Shown in pieces: positions 1-7,919 of a stretch of DNA of 64,000 bases. Source of the stretch: Brevundimonas sp. EYE_349. GTDB taxonomy: Bacteria > Pseudomonadota > Alphaproteobacteria > Caulobacterales > Caulobacteraceae. The notes beneath the pieces were generated by a model. It saw nothing but the letters and a program-made list of their open reading frames with translations, made no database searches and had not been told where the DNA came from. The translations under genes were made by a program, and so were the position numbers. The stretch is from positions 186,001 to 250,000 of the forward strand of contig NZ_JAHXPB010000001.1 in NCBI RefSeq assembly GCF_023147505.1, in the 5' to 3' direction. Every line of letters starts with the position of its first letter. Positions within the stretch are counted from its first letter, which is position 1.

Positions 1-92
1 CGCCCCGCCGCGCTTTCGGTGAATGGGGCCTAAGGCTGAGGGTGAGGGTCAAGAATGGCGAGACAGGGCGAACGCACGCGAAAGATCGTTTC

Positions 93-371
93 ATGAGCGA
101 CCTGATCGCCAATGTCGTCGGCTCGGCGGCGGCCGTGTGTTCGATCACCAGTTTCGCGCCCCAGGCGGTCAAGATCTGGAAAGAGCGCGATGCGTCGTCG
201 GTCAGCCTGAAGACCTATTCGCTGACGGTGACCTGTTTCGTGCTGTGGGTCGTCTATGGGGTGATGACCCAGGCCTGGCCGGTCACGGTCGCCAACGCCT
301 GCGCCCTGGTGATGGCGTCGGGCGTGTTGGTGATGAAGTGGCGGTTTCGCGACGGCGACCCCGACGCCTGA
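93..371 (+). CDS. SemiSWEET / PQ-loop family small membrane protein
   Basis: A 92-residue protein with three predicted hydrophobic helices (about residues 4-22, 38-58 and 63-82) and a PQ-loop motif (SFAPQAVKIW) in the first helix, followed by the polar stretch KERDASSVSLKTY. This matches bacterial SemiSWEET proteins, which dimerise to form a small sugar uniporter in the inner membrane. The length is typical of the family. I chose the ATG at 93 because the in-frame extension back to 42 is polar and unlike SemiSWEETs. The substrate cannot be read from the sequence. Membership in the PQ-loop family is fairly secure; sugar transport is inferred. Confidence 0.85.
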   Translation: MSDLIANVVGSAAAVCSITSFAPQAVKIWKERDASSVSLKTYSLTVTCFVLWVVYGVMTQAWPVTVANACALVMASGVLVMKWRFRDGDPDA

Positions 372-375
372 CCAT

Positions 376-389
376 TTGATCTTGATCAA
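376..389. promoter_or_regulatory. FNR/FixK-type operator
   Basis: A perfect dyad TTGAT-cttg-ATCAA, matching the binding consensus of FNR/FixK-type oxygen-responsive regulators. Its centre at 382.5 lies about 55 nt upstream of the ATG at 438. That would fit class II activation (site near -41) with a start around 424. It starts 4 nt after the upstream gene's stop, so the small gene downstream is the obvious target. Confidence 0.7.
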
Positions 390-437
390 GGCGGCCGTGG
401 GCGTTCGCGCACACACATTCGGCAAAGGAGATTTCCG

Positions 438-548
438 ATGCCCGAAGCCGCCGTTCCCTTCATCGCCGCCATCGTCGCGGCCTTCGTCTTCTTCATGGTC
501 GCCGTGGGCGCGGCCGCCCTCTACGCCCGCGAACCCGATCAGAAGTGA
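438..548 (+). CDS. 36-residue single-pass membrane protein, likely oxygen-regulated
   Basis: A short ORF with a strong Shine-Dalgarno (AAAGGAG at 424-430, 7 nt before the ATG). It encodes 36 residues: a short polar N-terminus (MPEAAVPF), one hydrophobic helix of about 22 residues and a charged tail ending YAREPDQK. Its base composition and third-position bias match the neighbouring genes. An FNR/FixK-type box 49 nt upstream suggests induction at low oxygen. Size and topology resemble small accessory subunits of respiratory oxidases, but no specific homology is recognised and no oxidase gene is nearby, so the function is unknown. Confidence 0.7.
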   Translation: MPEAAVPFIAAIVAAFVFFMVAVGAAALYAREPDQK

Positions 549-632
549 TCCAACCTTCCCCGACGTGATCTTGGCGCCCCCGCCGATGCGGGCTAACCCA
601 TAGCGACAACGTCCAACAGGGAGACGCCCCCA

Positions 633-938
633 ATGCCTGATCTCGCACAAGTCACCGAACACATCCGCGGCGCCGTCGGCGACAACTCCGGCCTCGGCAA
701 GACCGTCAAGCTCGACCTGGGCGACCAGGGCAAGATCTTCATCGACGGCGCCTCCACGCCGAACACGGTGACGAACGAGGACAAGCCCGCCGACGCCACC
801 GTCTCGATCAAATGGGATGACTTCATGGCTCTGTCGGAAGGCAAGCTGGACCCGATGATGGCCTTCATGCAGGGCAAGCTGAAGATCGCCGGCGACATGA
901 TGATCGCCCAGAAGCTGGCGCCGCTGCTGAAGCGCTGA
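633..938 (+). CDS. SCP2 sterol-binding domain protein
   Basis: A 101-residue stand-alone SCP2 domain. The core contains DATVSIKWDDFMALSEGKLDPMMAFMQGKLKIAGDM, given here only as landmarks: the D-x-x-V-x-I strand, the GKLDPMMAFMQGK motif and a C-terminal helix ending LAPLLKR. SCP2 domains bind lipids and acyl-CoAs in a hydrophobic cavity and are often found near fatty-acid catabolism genes. An acyl-CoA dehydrogenase lies just downstream, but a strong terminator separates them, so they are probably separate transcription units. No signal peptide; cytoplasmic. Confidence 0.9.
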   Translation: MPDLAQVTEHIRGAVGDNSGLGKTVKLDLGDQGKIFIDGASTPNTVTNEDKPADATVSIKWDDFMALSEGKLDPMMAFMQGKLKIAGDMMIAQKLAPLLKR

Positions 939-963
939 TGCCGGTCTGAACGACCATTTAGGG

Positions 964-998
964 CGGCGCGGCTCCCGATCGGGAGCCGCGCCGTTTTC
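964..998. terminator. Rho-independent terminator after SCP2 gene
   Basis: A perfect 13-bp stem (964-976 with 981-993) and a GATC tetraloop, followed by TTTT-CG on the plus strand. It ends the SCP2 transcript before the acyl-CoA dehydrogenase. Confidence 0.85.
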
Positions 999-1042
999 GT
1001 ATCGAGCGCTCGGTAGAAGCGCGAACGGGAAGAGGAAACGAC

Positions 1043-2254
1043 ATGGACTTCAAACATTCCGACCGCGCCCTGGACTGGCACGCCCGCGTCCGCCGTTTCC
1101 TGGACGAGCAGGTGATCCCGCGCGAGCATGAATATTTCGCCCAGGTCCGCGAGGACGCGACCCGCCAGCCGCCCGTGATGGAGGCGATGAAGGCCGCCGC
1201 GCGCCAGGCGGGGCTTTGGAACATGTTCCTGCCGGGAGAGCACGGGGCGGGCCTGACCAATCTGGAGTATGCGCCCCTGGCCGAGATGATGGGCCGCCAT
1301 CTGTGGTCGGCCGAGGTGTTCAACTGCAACGCCCCCGACACCGGCAATATGGAAGTGCTGCATATGTACGGGAATGCGGCCCAGCAGGATCGCTGGCTGA
1401 AGCCGCTGATGGCCGGCGAAATCCGCTCCGCCTTTCTGATGACCGAGCCGGAGGTCGCATCCTCGGACGCCACGAACATCCAGACCCGGATCGAACGCGA
1501 CGGCGATCACTACGTCATCAACGGCCGCAAATGGTGGTCGACCAATATGGGCCACCCGAACGTCGCCATGACCATCGTCATGGGCAAGACCGACCCGGAG
1601 GCCGCGACCCACGCCCAGCAGTCGCAGGTGATCGTGCCGGTCGATGCGCCCGGATTCCGCGTCGAGCGAATGCTGTCGGTGTTCGGCTATGACGAGAAGC
1701 CCATCGGCCATGCCGAGGTCGTGCTGGAGAATGTGCGGGTGCCGGTCGAGAACCTGATCGCCGGCGAGGGGCGGGGCTTCGAGATCGCGCAAGGGCGGCT
1801 GGGGCCGGGCCGCATCCACCATTGCATGCGCGTGATCGGGGCGGCGGAACGGGCCTTGGAGTTGATGGTGACGCGGCTCTTGAACCGCACCGCCTTCAGA
1901 AGACAGTTGGCCGAGCATTCGGTGTGGGAGCAGCGCGTCGCCGACGCCCGCACCAATATCGAAATGTGCCGCCTGCTGGTGCTCAAGGCCGCCTGGATGA
2001 TGGACGAGGTCGGGGCCAAGAACGCCCGCTCCGAGATCGCCCAGATCAAGGTGGCGGCGCCGAAGATGGCGCTTCAGGTCATCGACGACGCCATCCAGGC
2101 GTTCGGCGGGGCCGGGGTGTCGGGCGACACGCCTCTGGCCGAGCTGTATGCCGGGGTGCGCACCCTGCGCATCGCCGACGGCCCGGACGAGGTTCACAAC
2201 CGCACCATCGCACGGCTGGAATACGCCAAACATGGGGGACGCCCGGCGCGCTGA
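1043..2254 (+). CDS. Acyl-CoA dehydrogenase, ACAD10/11-like
   Basis: A 403-residue acyl-CoA dehydrogenase covering the N-terminal helical, central beta and C-terminal helical domains. Visible landmarks are the FAD/substrate region ([16 protein letters not shown], about residues 132-147), the WWSTNMGHP motif, and the C-terminal [33 protein letters not shown]. The Asp in DGPDEVH stands where many family members carry the catalytic Glu; Asp here is typical of the ACAD10/11 branch. Expected reaction: FAD-dependent alpha,beta-desaturation of an acyl-CoA. The exact chain length or hydroxyacyl substrate is unknown. A GA-rich Shine-Dalgarno (AAGAGGAAACG) precedes the ATG. Confidence 0.9.
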   Translation: MDFKHSDRALDWHARVRRFLDEQVIPREHEYFAQVREDATRQPPVMEAMKAAARQAGLWNMFLPGEHGAGLTNLEYAPLAEMMGRHLWSAEVFNCNAPDTGNMEVLHMYGNAAQQDRWLKPLMAGEIRSAFLMTEPEVASSDATNIQTRIERDGDHYVINGRKWWSTNMGHPNVAMTIVMGKTDPEAATHAQQSQVIVPVDAPGFRVERMLSVFGYDEKPIGHAEVVLENVRVPVENLIAGEGRGFEIAQGRLGPGRIHHCMRVIGAAERALELMVTRLLNRTAFRRQLAEHSVWEQRVADARTNIEMCRLLVLKAAWMMDEVGAKNARSEIAQIKVAAPKMALQVIDDAIQAFGGAGVSGDTPLAELYAGVRTLRIADGPDEVHNRTIARLEYAKHGGRPAR

Positions 2255-2282
2255 CCGAAAGTCGTTTCTGGCCAATCGGTTG

Positions 2283-2307
2283 GGAACCTTGGCTGGTCGA
2301 TGGCGTT
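2283..2307 (+). promoter_or_regulatory. EcfG (general stress sigma) promoter for egtB-egtD
   Basis: GGAAC (2283-2287), 16-nt spacer, CGTT (2304-2307): an exact match to the alphaproteobacterial EcfG/SigT consensus GGAAC-N16/17-CGTT. The predicted start near 2315 leaves a leader of about 60 nt before the ATG at 2376. Confidence 0.7.
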
Positions 2308-2375
2308 GGAACGATCAAGGAACGGCAGGGCGTTGAGTCGGGGTCGTCGAGCGGTCTAGCCACGGAACGGCCGGC

Positions 2376-4547
2376 ATGAATGCGCGCTTTGAACCCGATG
2401 CGGGGGTTGCGTCTGACGTGGCGCGTTACCGAGCCGTGCGTGCAGTCATGGTCGATCTGGCGCAGGGTTTGTCGACCGAGGACCTGTCGGCCCAGTCCAT
2501 GCCGGATTGTAGCCCCGGCAAGTGGCATTTGGCCCATACCAGTTGGTTCTTCGAGGCGATGATCCTGAGCGACGACCCGGCCTATCGGCCGGTCGATGCG
2601 CGGTTCCAGCAGTTGTTCAATTCCTACTACGAGGCGCTGGGCGAGCGGGTGGCGCGTCATCAGCGTGGCCTGATGACCCGGCCTTCCGTCGACGAGGTGC
2701 TGGCCTATCGCCGCGAAATCGACCGTCGCATGGTCGACTGGCTGGCCCAGGCGCCGTCGGGCGGTCAGCATCGCTATCTGCTGGAACTGGGCCTGCATCA
2801 CGACCAGCAGCATCAGGAGCTGTTCCTGATGGATATTCTGAACCTGCTGTCGCGCTCGCCGCTGGATCCGGCTGGCTATGAGGTCGAACCGCGCACGGAG
2901 CCGCTTCAGCCGGCGCGCGGCGGCGTCGTGGCCCTCGACGGCGGTCTGGTCACCGTCGGTCACGACGGGGCGGATTTCGCATTCGACAACGAAGGCCCGG
3001 CGCACCGGGTCTGGTTGGAGCCGTTCGCCTTGGCCGCCGATCTGGTGACGAACGGCGACTGGCTGCGGTTCATGGCCGACGACGGCTATGGGCGCGCCGA
3101 TCTGTGGCTGTCGGACGGCTGGGCGGTGGTGAAGGCCGAGGGCTGGATCGCGCCGCACTACTGGCGGCGCGACGGCGAGGACTGGACCGTGATGGGGCTG
3201 ACCGGCCGCGCGCCCGTCGATCCGGCCGCCCCGGTGCGCCACATCAGTTTCTACGAAGCCGACGCCTATGCGCGTTGGGCCGGAAAGCGCCTGCCGACCG
3301 AGGCGGAGTGGGAGCATGCCGCCGCGACGAAGGGCGACGCCTTCTCCAACCTGTCGGGCGAGGTCTGGCAGTGGACCGCCAGCGCCTATGCCCCCTATCC
3401 GGGCTTCCAGCCCACGCCGGGCACGGCCGCCGAATACAACGGCAAGTTCATGGCCAATCAGATGGTGTTGCGGGGCGGCGCCTTCGCCACGCCGCCCGGC
3501 CATGCGCGCCTGACGTACCGCAACTTCTACTATCCCCAGCAAAGGTGGGCCTTCATGGGTCTGAGACTAGCCGAAGACGCCGCCGCGCGTCGCGACGATC
3601 CGTCCGCGACCCGCGTGGACGACGCCCAGTCCGAGGCCTTCCGCCGCGACATGATCGACGGCCTGTCGCAGCCGCAGAAGGCCGTGCCGCCCAAATGGTT
3701 CTATGATGCGGAGGGGTCGCGCCTGTTCGAGGACATCACCGCCCTGACGGAATACTATCCGACGCGGCAGGAGACGGCCCTGCTGCGCGAACGGGCGGCG
3801 GAACTGACGGCCGACTTCGGGTCTGATGCGGTGTTGGTGGAGTTCGGATCGGGCGCCAGCGAGAAGACGCGCATCCTGCTGGACGCCGTGCCGGACCTGG
3901 GCGCCTATGTGCCGCTGGACATCAGCGAAAGCGCCCTGGCGCACGCCGCTCACCGTATCGGCGCCGACTATCCGCAGTTGCGGGTCGAGCCGTTGCTGGG
4001 CGATTTCGAACATTTGTCGCCCCTGCCGGACGACCTGCCCAAGGGGCGCAGGATCGGCTTCTTCCCCGGCTCGACCATCGGCAATCTGCAGCCGGACGAG
4101 GCGGTGCGCTTCCTGGCCGCGGCGCGCCGGATGCTGGGGGAGGGCAGTCTGTTCATCCTGGGGACCGATCTTGTGAAAGATGCGGGCGTGCTGGTCGCCG
4201 CCTACGACGACGCGAAAGGGGTGACGGCGGCGTTCAATATGAACCTGTTGGTCCGGGCCAACGCCGAACTGGGCGCCGATTTCGATCTGGACGTCTTCGC
4301 GCACCAGGCGGTCTGGAACCCCCAGGCCTCGCGCATGGAGATGCATCTTCGAGCGGCCAAGCCCACGACCGCCTTCATCGACGGCCGGACCTTCCGCTTC
4401 ATGGAGGGCGAGACGATCCACACCGAAAGCTCGCGCAAGTTCACGCCCGAGACCATTACGGCCATGGCCGAGGCGGCGGGGTGGACGGTGTCGCGCCTGG
4501 ACGTTTCGTCGGAACCCAGTGTGGCCCTGTCGCTTCTGCGCGGCTGA
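2376..4547 (+). CDS. egtBD: EgtB-EgtD fusion: ergothioneine sulfoxide synthase plus histidine trimethyltransferase
   Basis: One continuous 723-residue ORF joins two enzymes. Residues 1 to about 400 are EgtB: a DinB-type iron-binding domain (WHLAHTSWFFE near 50-60; HHDQQHQE at 141-148 supplying the HxxxH pair) and an FGE-sulfatase C-lectin domain (LPTEAEWEHAA, SGEVWQWTAS, RNFYYPQQRWAFMGLRLAED). Residues from about 405 are EgtD: KWFYDAEGSRLFEDIT, EYYPTRQE, the SAM site VLVEFGSGASEKT, FFPGSTIGNL and TESSRKFT. EgtD trimethylates histidine to hercynine; EgtB adds cysteine sulfur with O2. Elsewhere these are normally separate genes. I see no egtC or egtE lyase in the window. A perfect EcfG promoter upstream predicts stress induction. 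Confidence 0.93.
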   Translation: MNARFEPDAGVASDVARYRAVRAVMVDLAQGLSTEDLSAQSMPDCSPGKWHLAHTSWFFEAMILSDDPAYRPVDARFQQLFNSYYEALGERVARHQRGLMTRPSVDEVLAYRREIDRRMVDWLAQAPSGGQHRYLLELGLHHDQQHQELFLMDILNLLSRSPLDPAGYEVEPRTEPLQPARGGVVALDGGLVTVGHDGADFAFDNEGPAHRVWLEPFALAADLVTNGDWLRFMADDGYGRADLWLSDGWAVVKAEGWIAPHYWRRDGEDWTVMGLTGRAPVDPAAPVRHISFYEADAYARWAGKRLPTEAEWEHAAATKGDAFSNLSGEVWQWTASAYAPYPGFQPTPGTAAEYNGKFMANQMVLRGGAFATPPGHARLTYRNFYYPQQRWAFMGLRLAEDAAARRDDPSATRVDDAQSEAFRRDMIDGLSQPQKAVPPKWFYDAEGSRLFEDITALTEYYPTRQETALLRERAAELTADFGSDAVLVEFGSGASEKTRILLDAVPDLGAYVPLDISESALAHAAHRIGADYPQLRVEPLLGDFEHLSPLPDDLPKGRRIGFFPGSTIGNLQPDEAVRFLAAARRMLGEGSLFILGTDLVKDAGVLVAAYDDAKGVTAAFNMNLLVRANAELGADFDLDVFAHQAVWNPQASRMEMHLRAAKPTTAFIDGRTFRFMEGETIHTESSRKFTPETITAMAEAAGWTVSRLDVSSEPSVALSLLRG

Positions 4548-4576
4548 TCGGCCGCCTTCGCGACTGTCGCAATAAG

Positions 4577-4610
4577 AAAGGGCGGCTCATCCTGCGATGG
4601 GCCGCCCTTT
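4577..4610. terminator. Bidirectional hairpin between egtBD and the KGG gene
   Basis: A 14-bp inverted repeat (4577-4590 with 4597-4610, one G-T pair) with a 6-nt loop. On the minus strand it is followed by a T-rich run (TTTCTTATT), so it works best as the terminator of the minus-strand KGG gene. It also lies 30 nt after the egtBD stop. Confidence 0.65.
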
Positions 4611-4634
4611 GATATGGAGTGGGATCTAACCCGC

Positions 4635-4853
4635 TCAGTCCGGGCTTTCCGCCGGATCCTTTTTCGTGCCGTGCGACGCCTCGCCGCCCTTGCGGCCGGC
4701 CTGGGCGGCCAGGCTGCGATCCTGGGAGAAGCTGCGCTTCTCGCTGGGCACGCTGGCGCCGCCCTTACGGGCGATCTCGCGCTGACGTTCGGGGTCCATT
4801 GAAGCAAAGCCTCGCTTGGAAACGCCTGAGGGTCGGGTGGGTTGGCTGTCCAT
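4635..4853 (-). CDS. KGG-repeat (con-10 type) stress protein
   Basis: A 72-residue, highly polar protein with two copies of the KGG/con-10 motif (SKRGFASMDPERQREIARKGG and SLAAQAGRKGGEAS, partly degenerate between copies). Such proteins are intrinsically disordered and accumulate under desiccation, stationary-phase or general stress in bacteria. The start at 4853 has a Shine-Dalgarno (GGAAG) and discards an unrelated N-terminal extension. An EcfG-like promoter lies 41-65 nt upstream, consistent with known EcfG regulons. Molecular role unknown. Confidence 0.85.
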   Translation of the reverse strand: MDSQPTRPSGVSKRGFASMDPERQREIARKGGASVPSEKRSFSQDRSLAAQAGRKGGEASHGTKKDPAESPD

Positions 4854-4893
4854 CGGTCTTCCTTTCAGTGTCGCCGTTGCGCTTGCTGAAGTG

Positions 4894-4918
4894 AACCCAG
4901 TGACTCGGTGACGGTTCC
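4894..4918 (-). promoter_or_regulatory. EcfG-type promoter for the KGG gene
   Basis: On the minus strand GGAAC (4918-4914), 16-nt spacer, GGTT (4897-4894): one mismatch to GGAAC-N16-CGTT. Predicted start near 4884, about 30 nt before the ATG at 4853. The -35 lies in a short dyad (GGTTCC-gttc-GGAACC, 4913-4928). Confidence 0.6.
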
Positions 4919-4979
4919 GTTCGGAACCCTGTTTTACTGTCATGGCTCTGAGCATCTCTTCGCGCCTCGACTTCGGCCA

Positions 4980-5138
4980 TCAGCCATAGGGGCGCGAATC
5001 ACCTTCATCGCCGCCGCCGGGTTCCATGGGCGGAACTTCGTCCGGCGTATCCGACGGCTGGATTTCGGGTTCGGGCGTGGGGGCGGGCGGGATTTCGGGC
5101 TGGGGGGCGCCCGAGGGCGTGGGTTCGATATAGGTCAT
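4980..5138 (-). CDS. Small proline-rich hypothetical protein
   Basis: A 52-residue acidic, proline-rich protein (PQPEIPPAPTPEPEIQP, then DTPDEVPPMEPGGGDEGD) with no hydrophobic segment; it is probably disordered. The ATG at 5138 is chosen because AGAAGGAG lies at the correct distance; two earlier in-frame ATGs lack this. It is divergent from the gene at 5266, with an EcfG-like promoter between. Similar short Pro/Glu-rich proteins occur in related genera, but I know of no function. Confidence 0.6.
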   Translation of the reverse strand: MTYIEPTPSGAPQPEIPPAPTPEPEIQPSDTPDEVPPMEPGGGDEGDSRPYG

Positions 5139-5163
5139 GGCCATCTCCTTCTGTTGAGGAGAC

Positions 5164-5188
5164 AACGCCCGGCGCGACGCCGCGTTCG
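5164..5188 (-). promoter_or_regulatory. EcfG-like promoter for the proline-rich small protein
   Basis: On the minus strand CGAAC (5188-5184), 16-nt spacer, CGTT (5167-5164): one mismatch in the -35 to GGAAC-N16-CGTT. Predicted start near 5155, leaving a short leader before the ATG at 5138. Confidence 0.5.
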
Positions 5189-5216
5189 ACGGACTGGCGC
5201 GCCGTCATGCCGCAGG

Positions 5217-5241
5217 GGAACTTCGTGGGTCGCGGCTGGTT
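5217..5241 (+). promoter_or_regulatory. EcfG-type promoter for the DUF883-like gene
   Basis: GGAAC (5217-5221), 16-nt spacer, GGTT (5238-5241). It has the same architecture as the site before the KGG gene and lies 24 nt before the ATG at 5266. It is divergent from the minus-strand site at 5164-5188. Confidence 0.6.
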
Positions 5242-5265
5242 TGATCTGCGAACCCGGAGACCGAC

Positions 5266-5559
5266 ATGACACAGAGCCCCATCGCCGCCCCAACCCCCGA
5301 CGACATCGTCATCGAAGACGACAGCCTGAACCAGCGGCTGGATCGCCAAGCGGACGCCATACTGGCCTCGGGCGAAGACGACAGCTTCGCCCCGACCACC
5401 TCTGTGCGTCAGGCGGTCAAGGACGACGCCGAGCGAGTGCGCCAAATGGTCTCGCACCAGATCGACGACGCGCGTGACGGCATCCGCGACGAGCCGATCC
5501 GAACGACCCTGTACGCCCTGGGCGTCGGCGTCATCATCGGTATGTGGCTGCGCCGCTGA
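5266..5559 (+). CDS. ElaB/YqjD/DUF883-like membrane-anchored protein
   Basis: A 97-residue protein. It has an acidic N-terminal half, a charged helix (VRQAVKDDAERVRQMVSHQIDDARDGIRDEPIRT, about residues 44-77, cited as a landmark region) and one C-terminal hydrophobic helix (LYALGVGVIIGMWLRR) that ends in Arg-Arg. This layout is that of the ElaB/YqjD/DUF883 family, C-tail-anchored inner-membrane proteins linked to stationary phase and ribosome association in E. coli. The upstream EcfG-type promoter supports a stress role. The specific function is inferred from the family only. Confidence 0.7.
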   Translation: MTQSPIAAPTPDDIVIEDDSLNQRLDRQADAILASGEDDSFAPTTSVRQAVKDDAERVRQMVSHQIDDARDGIRDEPIRTTLYALGVGVIIGMWLRR

Positions 5560-5562
5560 TCG

Positions 5563-6264
5563 TCAGGCGGGCCCGACCGGCTCTCGCCGGATCGGCGCCT
5601 GCCTGAGGGCGGCGTCCGAGACGAACGGATTGGTGCGGCGTTCTTCGCCGAAGGTCGAGATCGGCCCGTGTCCCGGCACGAAGGTGACGTCGTCGCCCAG
5701 CGGCCACAGCTTTTCGACCACCGAGCGGATCAGAGCGGACGGGTCGCTCATGGGGAAATCGGTCCGTCCGACCGACCCCTTGAACAGCACGTCGCCGACC
5801 TGAGCGAATCGCGCCGTCCGGTTGAAGAAGATGACGTGACCGGGCGTGTGTCCGGGACAGTGGCGCACCTCCCACTGGGTCTCGCCCAGGCTGAGGGTGT
5901 CGCCGTCTTCCAGCCAGCGGTCGGGCGTGAAGGGACGCGCGTCGGGCAGGCCGTACATCCGGCCGCTTTCGACGATGCGGTCGATCCAGAACTGATCGGC
6001 CTTCTGTGGTCCGATGATCGGAACGCTGCTCTTTTCCTGCATCTCCGCCGCGCCGCCCGCGTGATCCAGGTGGCCGTGGGTGATCCAGATCTGGTCCAAG
6101 GTCAGGCCACGCCGTGCAACCTCGTTCAAAATGACATCCACCGATCCGCCAGGGTCGATAACGGCGGCCTTGTTCGTCGCGGTGCACCAGACGGTCGTGC
6201 AGTTCTGCTGAAGCGGGGTGACGGGCGTGACGAAGACGCCAATGGGGGAGGCGGGCTGGCTCAT
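5563..6264 (-). CDS. MBL-fold metallo-hydrolase (glyoxalase II-like)
   Basis: A 233-residue metallo-beta-lactamase-fold protein with the metal motif THGHLDHAGG (HxHxDH, about residues 57-66), the downstream His in CPGHTPGH and the later metal ligands in the GDVLF and PGHGP regions. The family (YcbL/GloB-like) includes thioester hydrolases and persulfide dioxygenases; the substrate here is not clear. I start at 6264 (MSQPASPIG) because the 12 residues before it are not family-like. It is convergent with the DUF883-like gene, with only 3 nt between their stops and no terminator visible. Confidence 0.85.
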   Translation of the reverse strand: MSQPASPIGVFVTPVTPLQQNCTTVWCTATNKAAVIDPGGSVDVILNEVARRGLTLDQIWITHGHLDHAGGAAEMQEKSSVPIIGPQKADQFWIDRIVESGRMYGLPDARPFTPDRWLEDGDTLSLGETQWEVRHCPGHTPGHVIFFNRTARFAQVGDVLFKGSVGRTDFPMSDPSALIRSVVEKLWPLGDDVTFVPGHGPISTFGEERRTNPFVSDAALRQAPIRREPVGPA

Positions 6265-6320
6265 CGCGCCAGTATAAGGCCGGCCGATGCGCGAAACCAC
6301 CGGCGGCGATCACGCCCGCG

Positions 6321-6349
6321 TTGACCTTTTGGACCCTTCTCGACATAAG
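6321..6349 (+). promoter_or_regulatory. Candidate housekeeping promoter for tig
   Basis: TTGACC (6321-6326), 17-nt spacer, CATAAG (6344-6349): an acceptable RpoD-type promoter about 120 nt before the tig ATG. The rest of the 204-nt gap shows nothing else. Confidence 0.4.
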
Positions 6350-6468
6350 GGCGGGCTTCGAGGCGCCGCTGCTGCCCATGACCTGGGCGGGGCGGCCTTC
6401 TTGCTTTATCCATTCCGCGCCCGTCGTGTCCCACGATCATGCGCCCCAGAGCGTCAGAAGTCCCGACC

Positions 6469-7815
6469 ATGCAAGTCGTCGAAAAGTCGAACGAAGGCCT
6501 CAGCCGCGTGATCGCGGTCACCATTCCCGTCGCGGAGCTGAACGAAAAGCTCGACGCCCGCGTCAAGGAAGTCGCCCCTCAGGTGAAGCTGAAGGGCTTC
6601 CGTCCGGGTAAGGTGCCGGTCGCCCACGTCAAGAAGACCTTCGGCCGCGAGTTCATGGGCGAGATCATCAACGCCGAGCTTAACGAAACCAGCCAGAAGG
6701 CCCTGGACGAGGCCAAGATCCGGCCTGCTGCTCCTGCCGAGATGAAGCTGACCAGCGACATGGACAAGGTGATCGCCGGTCAGGAAGACCTGGCCTATGA
6801 AATGTCGCTGGAGATCATGCCGGAGTTCGAGCCGGTCGATCCCAAGACCCTGAAGCTGGAACGCCCTACCTATGAGGCGTCGGACGCCGATCTGGACGAG
6901 GCCCTGACGGAACTGGCCGGTCAGGCCAAGACCTACGAAGACAAGAAGGGCAAGACCGTCAAGGCCGCCGAGGGCGACCAACTGACGATCGACTTCCTGG
7001 GCAAGCTGGACGGCGAACCCTTCGAAGGCGGCGCCGCCGAGGATGCGGACCTGGTGATCGGCTCGGGCCGCTTCATCCCCGGCTTCGAAGAGCAACTGAC
7101 GGGCACCAAGGTCGGCGAGGAAAAGACCATCGAGGTCACCTTCCCTGAGAACTATCAGGCCGCGCATCTGGCCGGCAAACTGGCCACCTTCGACATCAAG
7201 GTGAAGGCCATCAAGGCTGAGGCCGAAGCCAAGATCGACGACGAGTTCGCCACCCGCATCGGTCTGGAATCGCTGGATAAGCTGAAGGAACTGCTGAAGT
7301 CCAACCTGGACCAGCAATACGCCGGCGCCGCCCGCTTCAAGCTGAAGCGCGCCCTGCTGGATCAACTGGACGAAGCCCACGACTTCCCGCTGCCGCCCAA
7401 GATGGTGGACGCCGAGTTCGACGGCATCTGGCAGCAGGTCGAGGCGGACAAGGCGGCGGGTCGCCTGCCGGAAGACGACGCCGCCAAGTCCGAGGAGGAC
7501 CTGAAGGCCGAATACAAGAAGATCGCCGAGCGCCGCGTGCGTCTGGGCCTGGTGCTGGCCGAGATCGGCCGCGCCAACAACGTCCAGGTCACGGATCAGG
7601 AGCTGAACGCCGCCATCCTGCAGGAAGCGCGCAACTATCCGGGCCAGGAACAGGCCGTCCTGAACTTCTATCGCCAGAACCCCAACGCCGCCGCCCAGAT
7701 GCGCGCCCCCATCTATGAAGAGAAGGTCGTCGACCTGATCGTGGGCGTCGCCGATGTGACCGACAAACCGATCACCAAGGAAGAGCTGCTGAAGGAAGAA
7801 GACGAAGAGGGCTGA
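6469..7815 (+). CDS. tig: Trigger factor (ribosome-associated chaperone, peptidyl-prolyl isomerase)
   Basis: A 448-residue full-length trigger factor. The N-terminal ribosome-docking domain carries the signature GFRPGKVP (about residues 43-50). An FKBP-type PPIase domain follows ([20 protein letters not shown] and [15 protein letters not shown], about 155-205). The alpha-helical substrate-cradling domain completes the chain and ends in an acidic tail ([12 protein letters not shown]). It binds L23 at the exit tunnel and shields nascent chains. Start at 6469 matches the family N-terminus ([15 protein letters not shown]). It heads the proteostasis block tig - clpP - clpX - lon, an order seen in many proteobacteria. 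Confidence 0.98.
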   Translation: MQVVEKSNEGLSRVIAVTIPVAELNEKLDARVKEVAPQVKLKGFRPGKVPVAHVKKTFGREFMGEIINAELNETSQKALDEAKIRPAAPAEMKLTSDMDKVIAGQEDLAYEMSLEIMPEFEPVDPKTLKLERPTYEASDADLDEALTELAGQAKTYEDKKGKTVKAAEGDQLTIDFLGKLDGEPFEGGAAEDADLVIGSGRFIPGFEEQLTGTKVGEEKTIEVTFPENYQAAHLAGKLATFDIKVKAIKAEAEAKIDDEFATRIGLESLDKLKELLKSNLDQQYAGAARFKLKRALLDQLDEAHDFPLPPKMVDAEFDGIWQQVEADKAAGRLPEDDAAKSEEDLKAEYKKIAERRVRLGLVLAEIGRANNVQVTDQELNAAILQEARNYPGQEQAVLNFYRQNPNAAAQMRAPIYEEKVVDLIVGVADVTDKPITKEELLKEEDEEG

Positions 7816-7874
7816 GCCCGGCGGATTACAATCGTTTAACTGGCGGTTGTGACATCATCTTCGGTAAAGCTTGA

Positions 7875-7904
7875 AGGGTCCGCGATGCGGGCCCTTTTTG
7901 TTTT
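7875..7904 (+). terminator. Rho-independent terminator after tig
   Basis: A 9-bp stem (7875-7883 with 7887-7895, one G-T pair), a 3-nt loop and the T-run TTTTTGTTTT. It lies about 60 nt after the tig stop and just before the next gene's ATG. Confidence 0.8.
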
Positions 7905-7919
7905 CCAAGGCTGATCCCC

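Noticed and set aside
1..33. Possible 3' end of a gene entering from the left edge (ten codons then TAA at 31-33)
   Set aside because: Ten residues (RPAALSVNGA) are too few to support a coding call.
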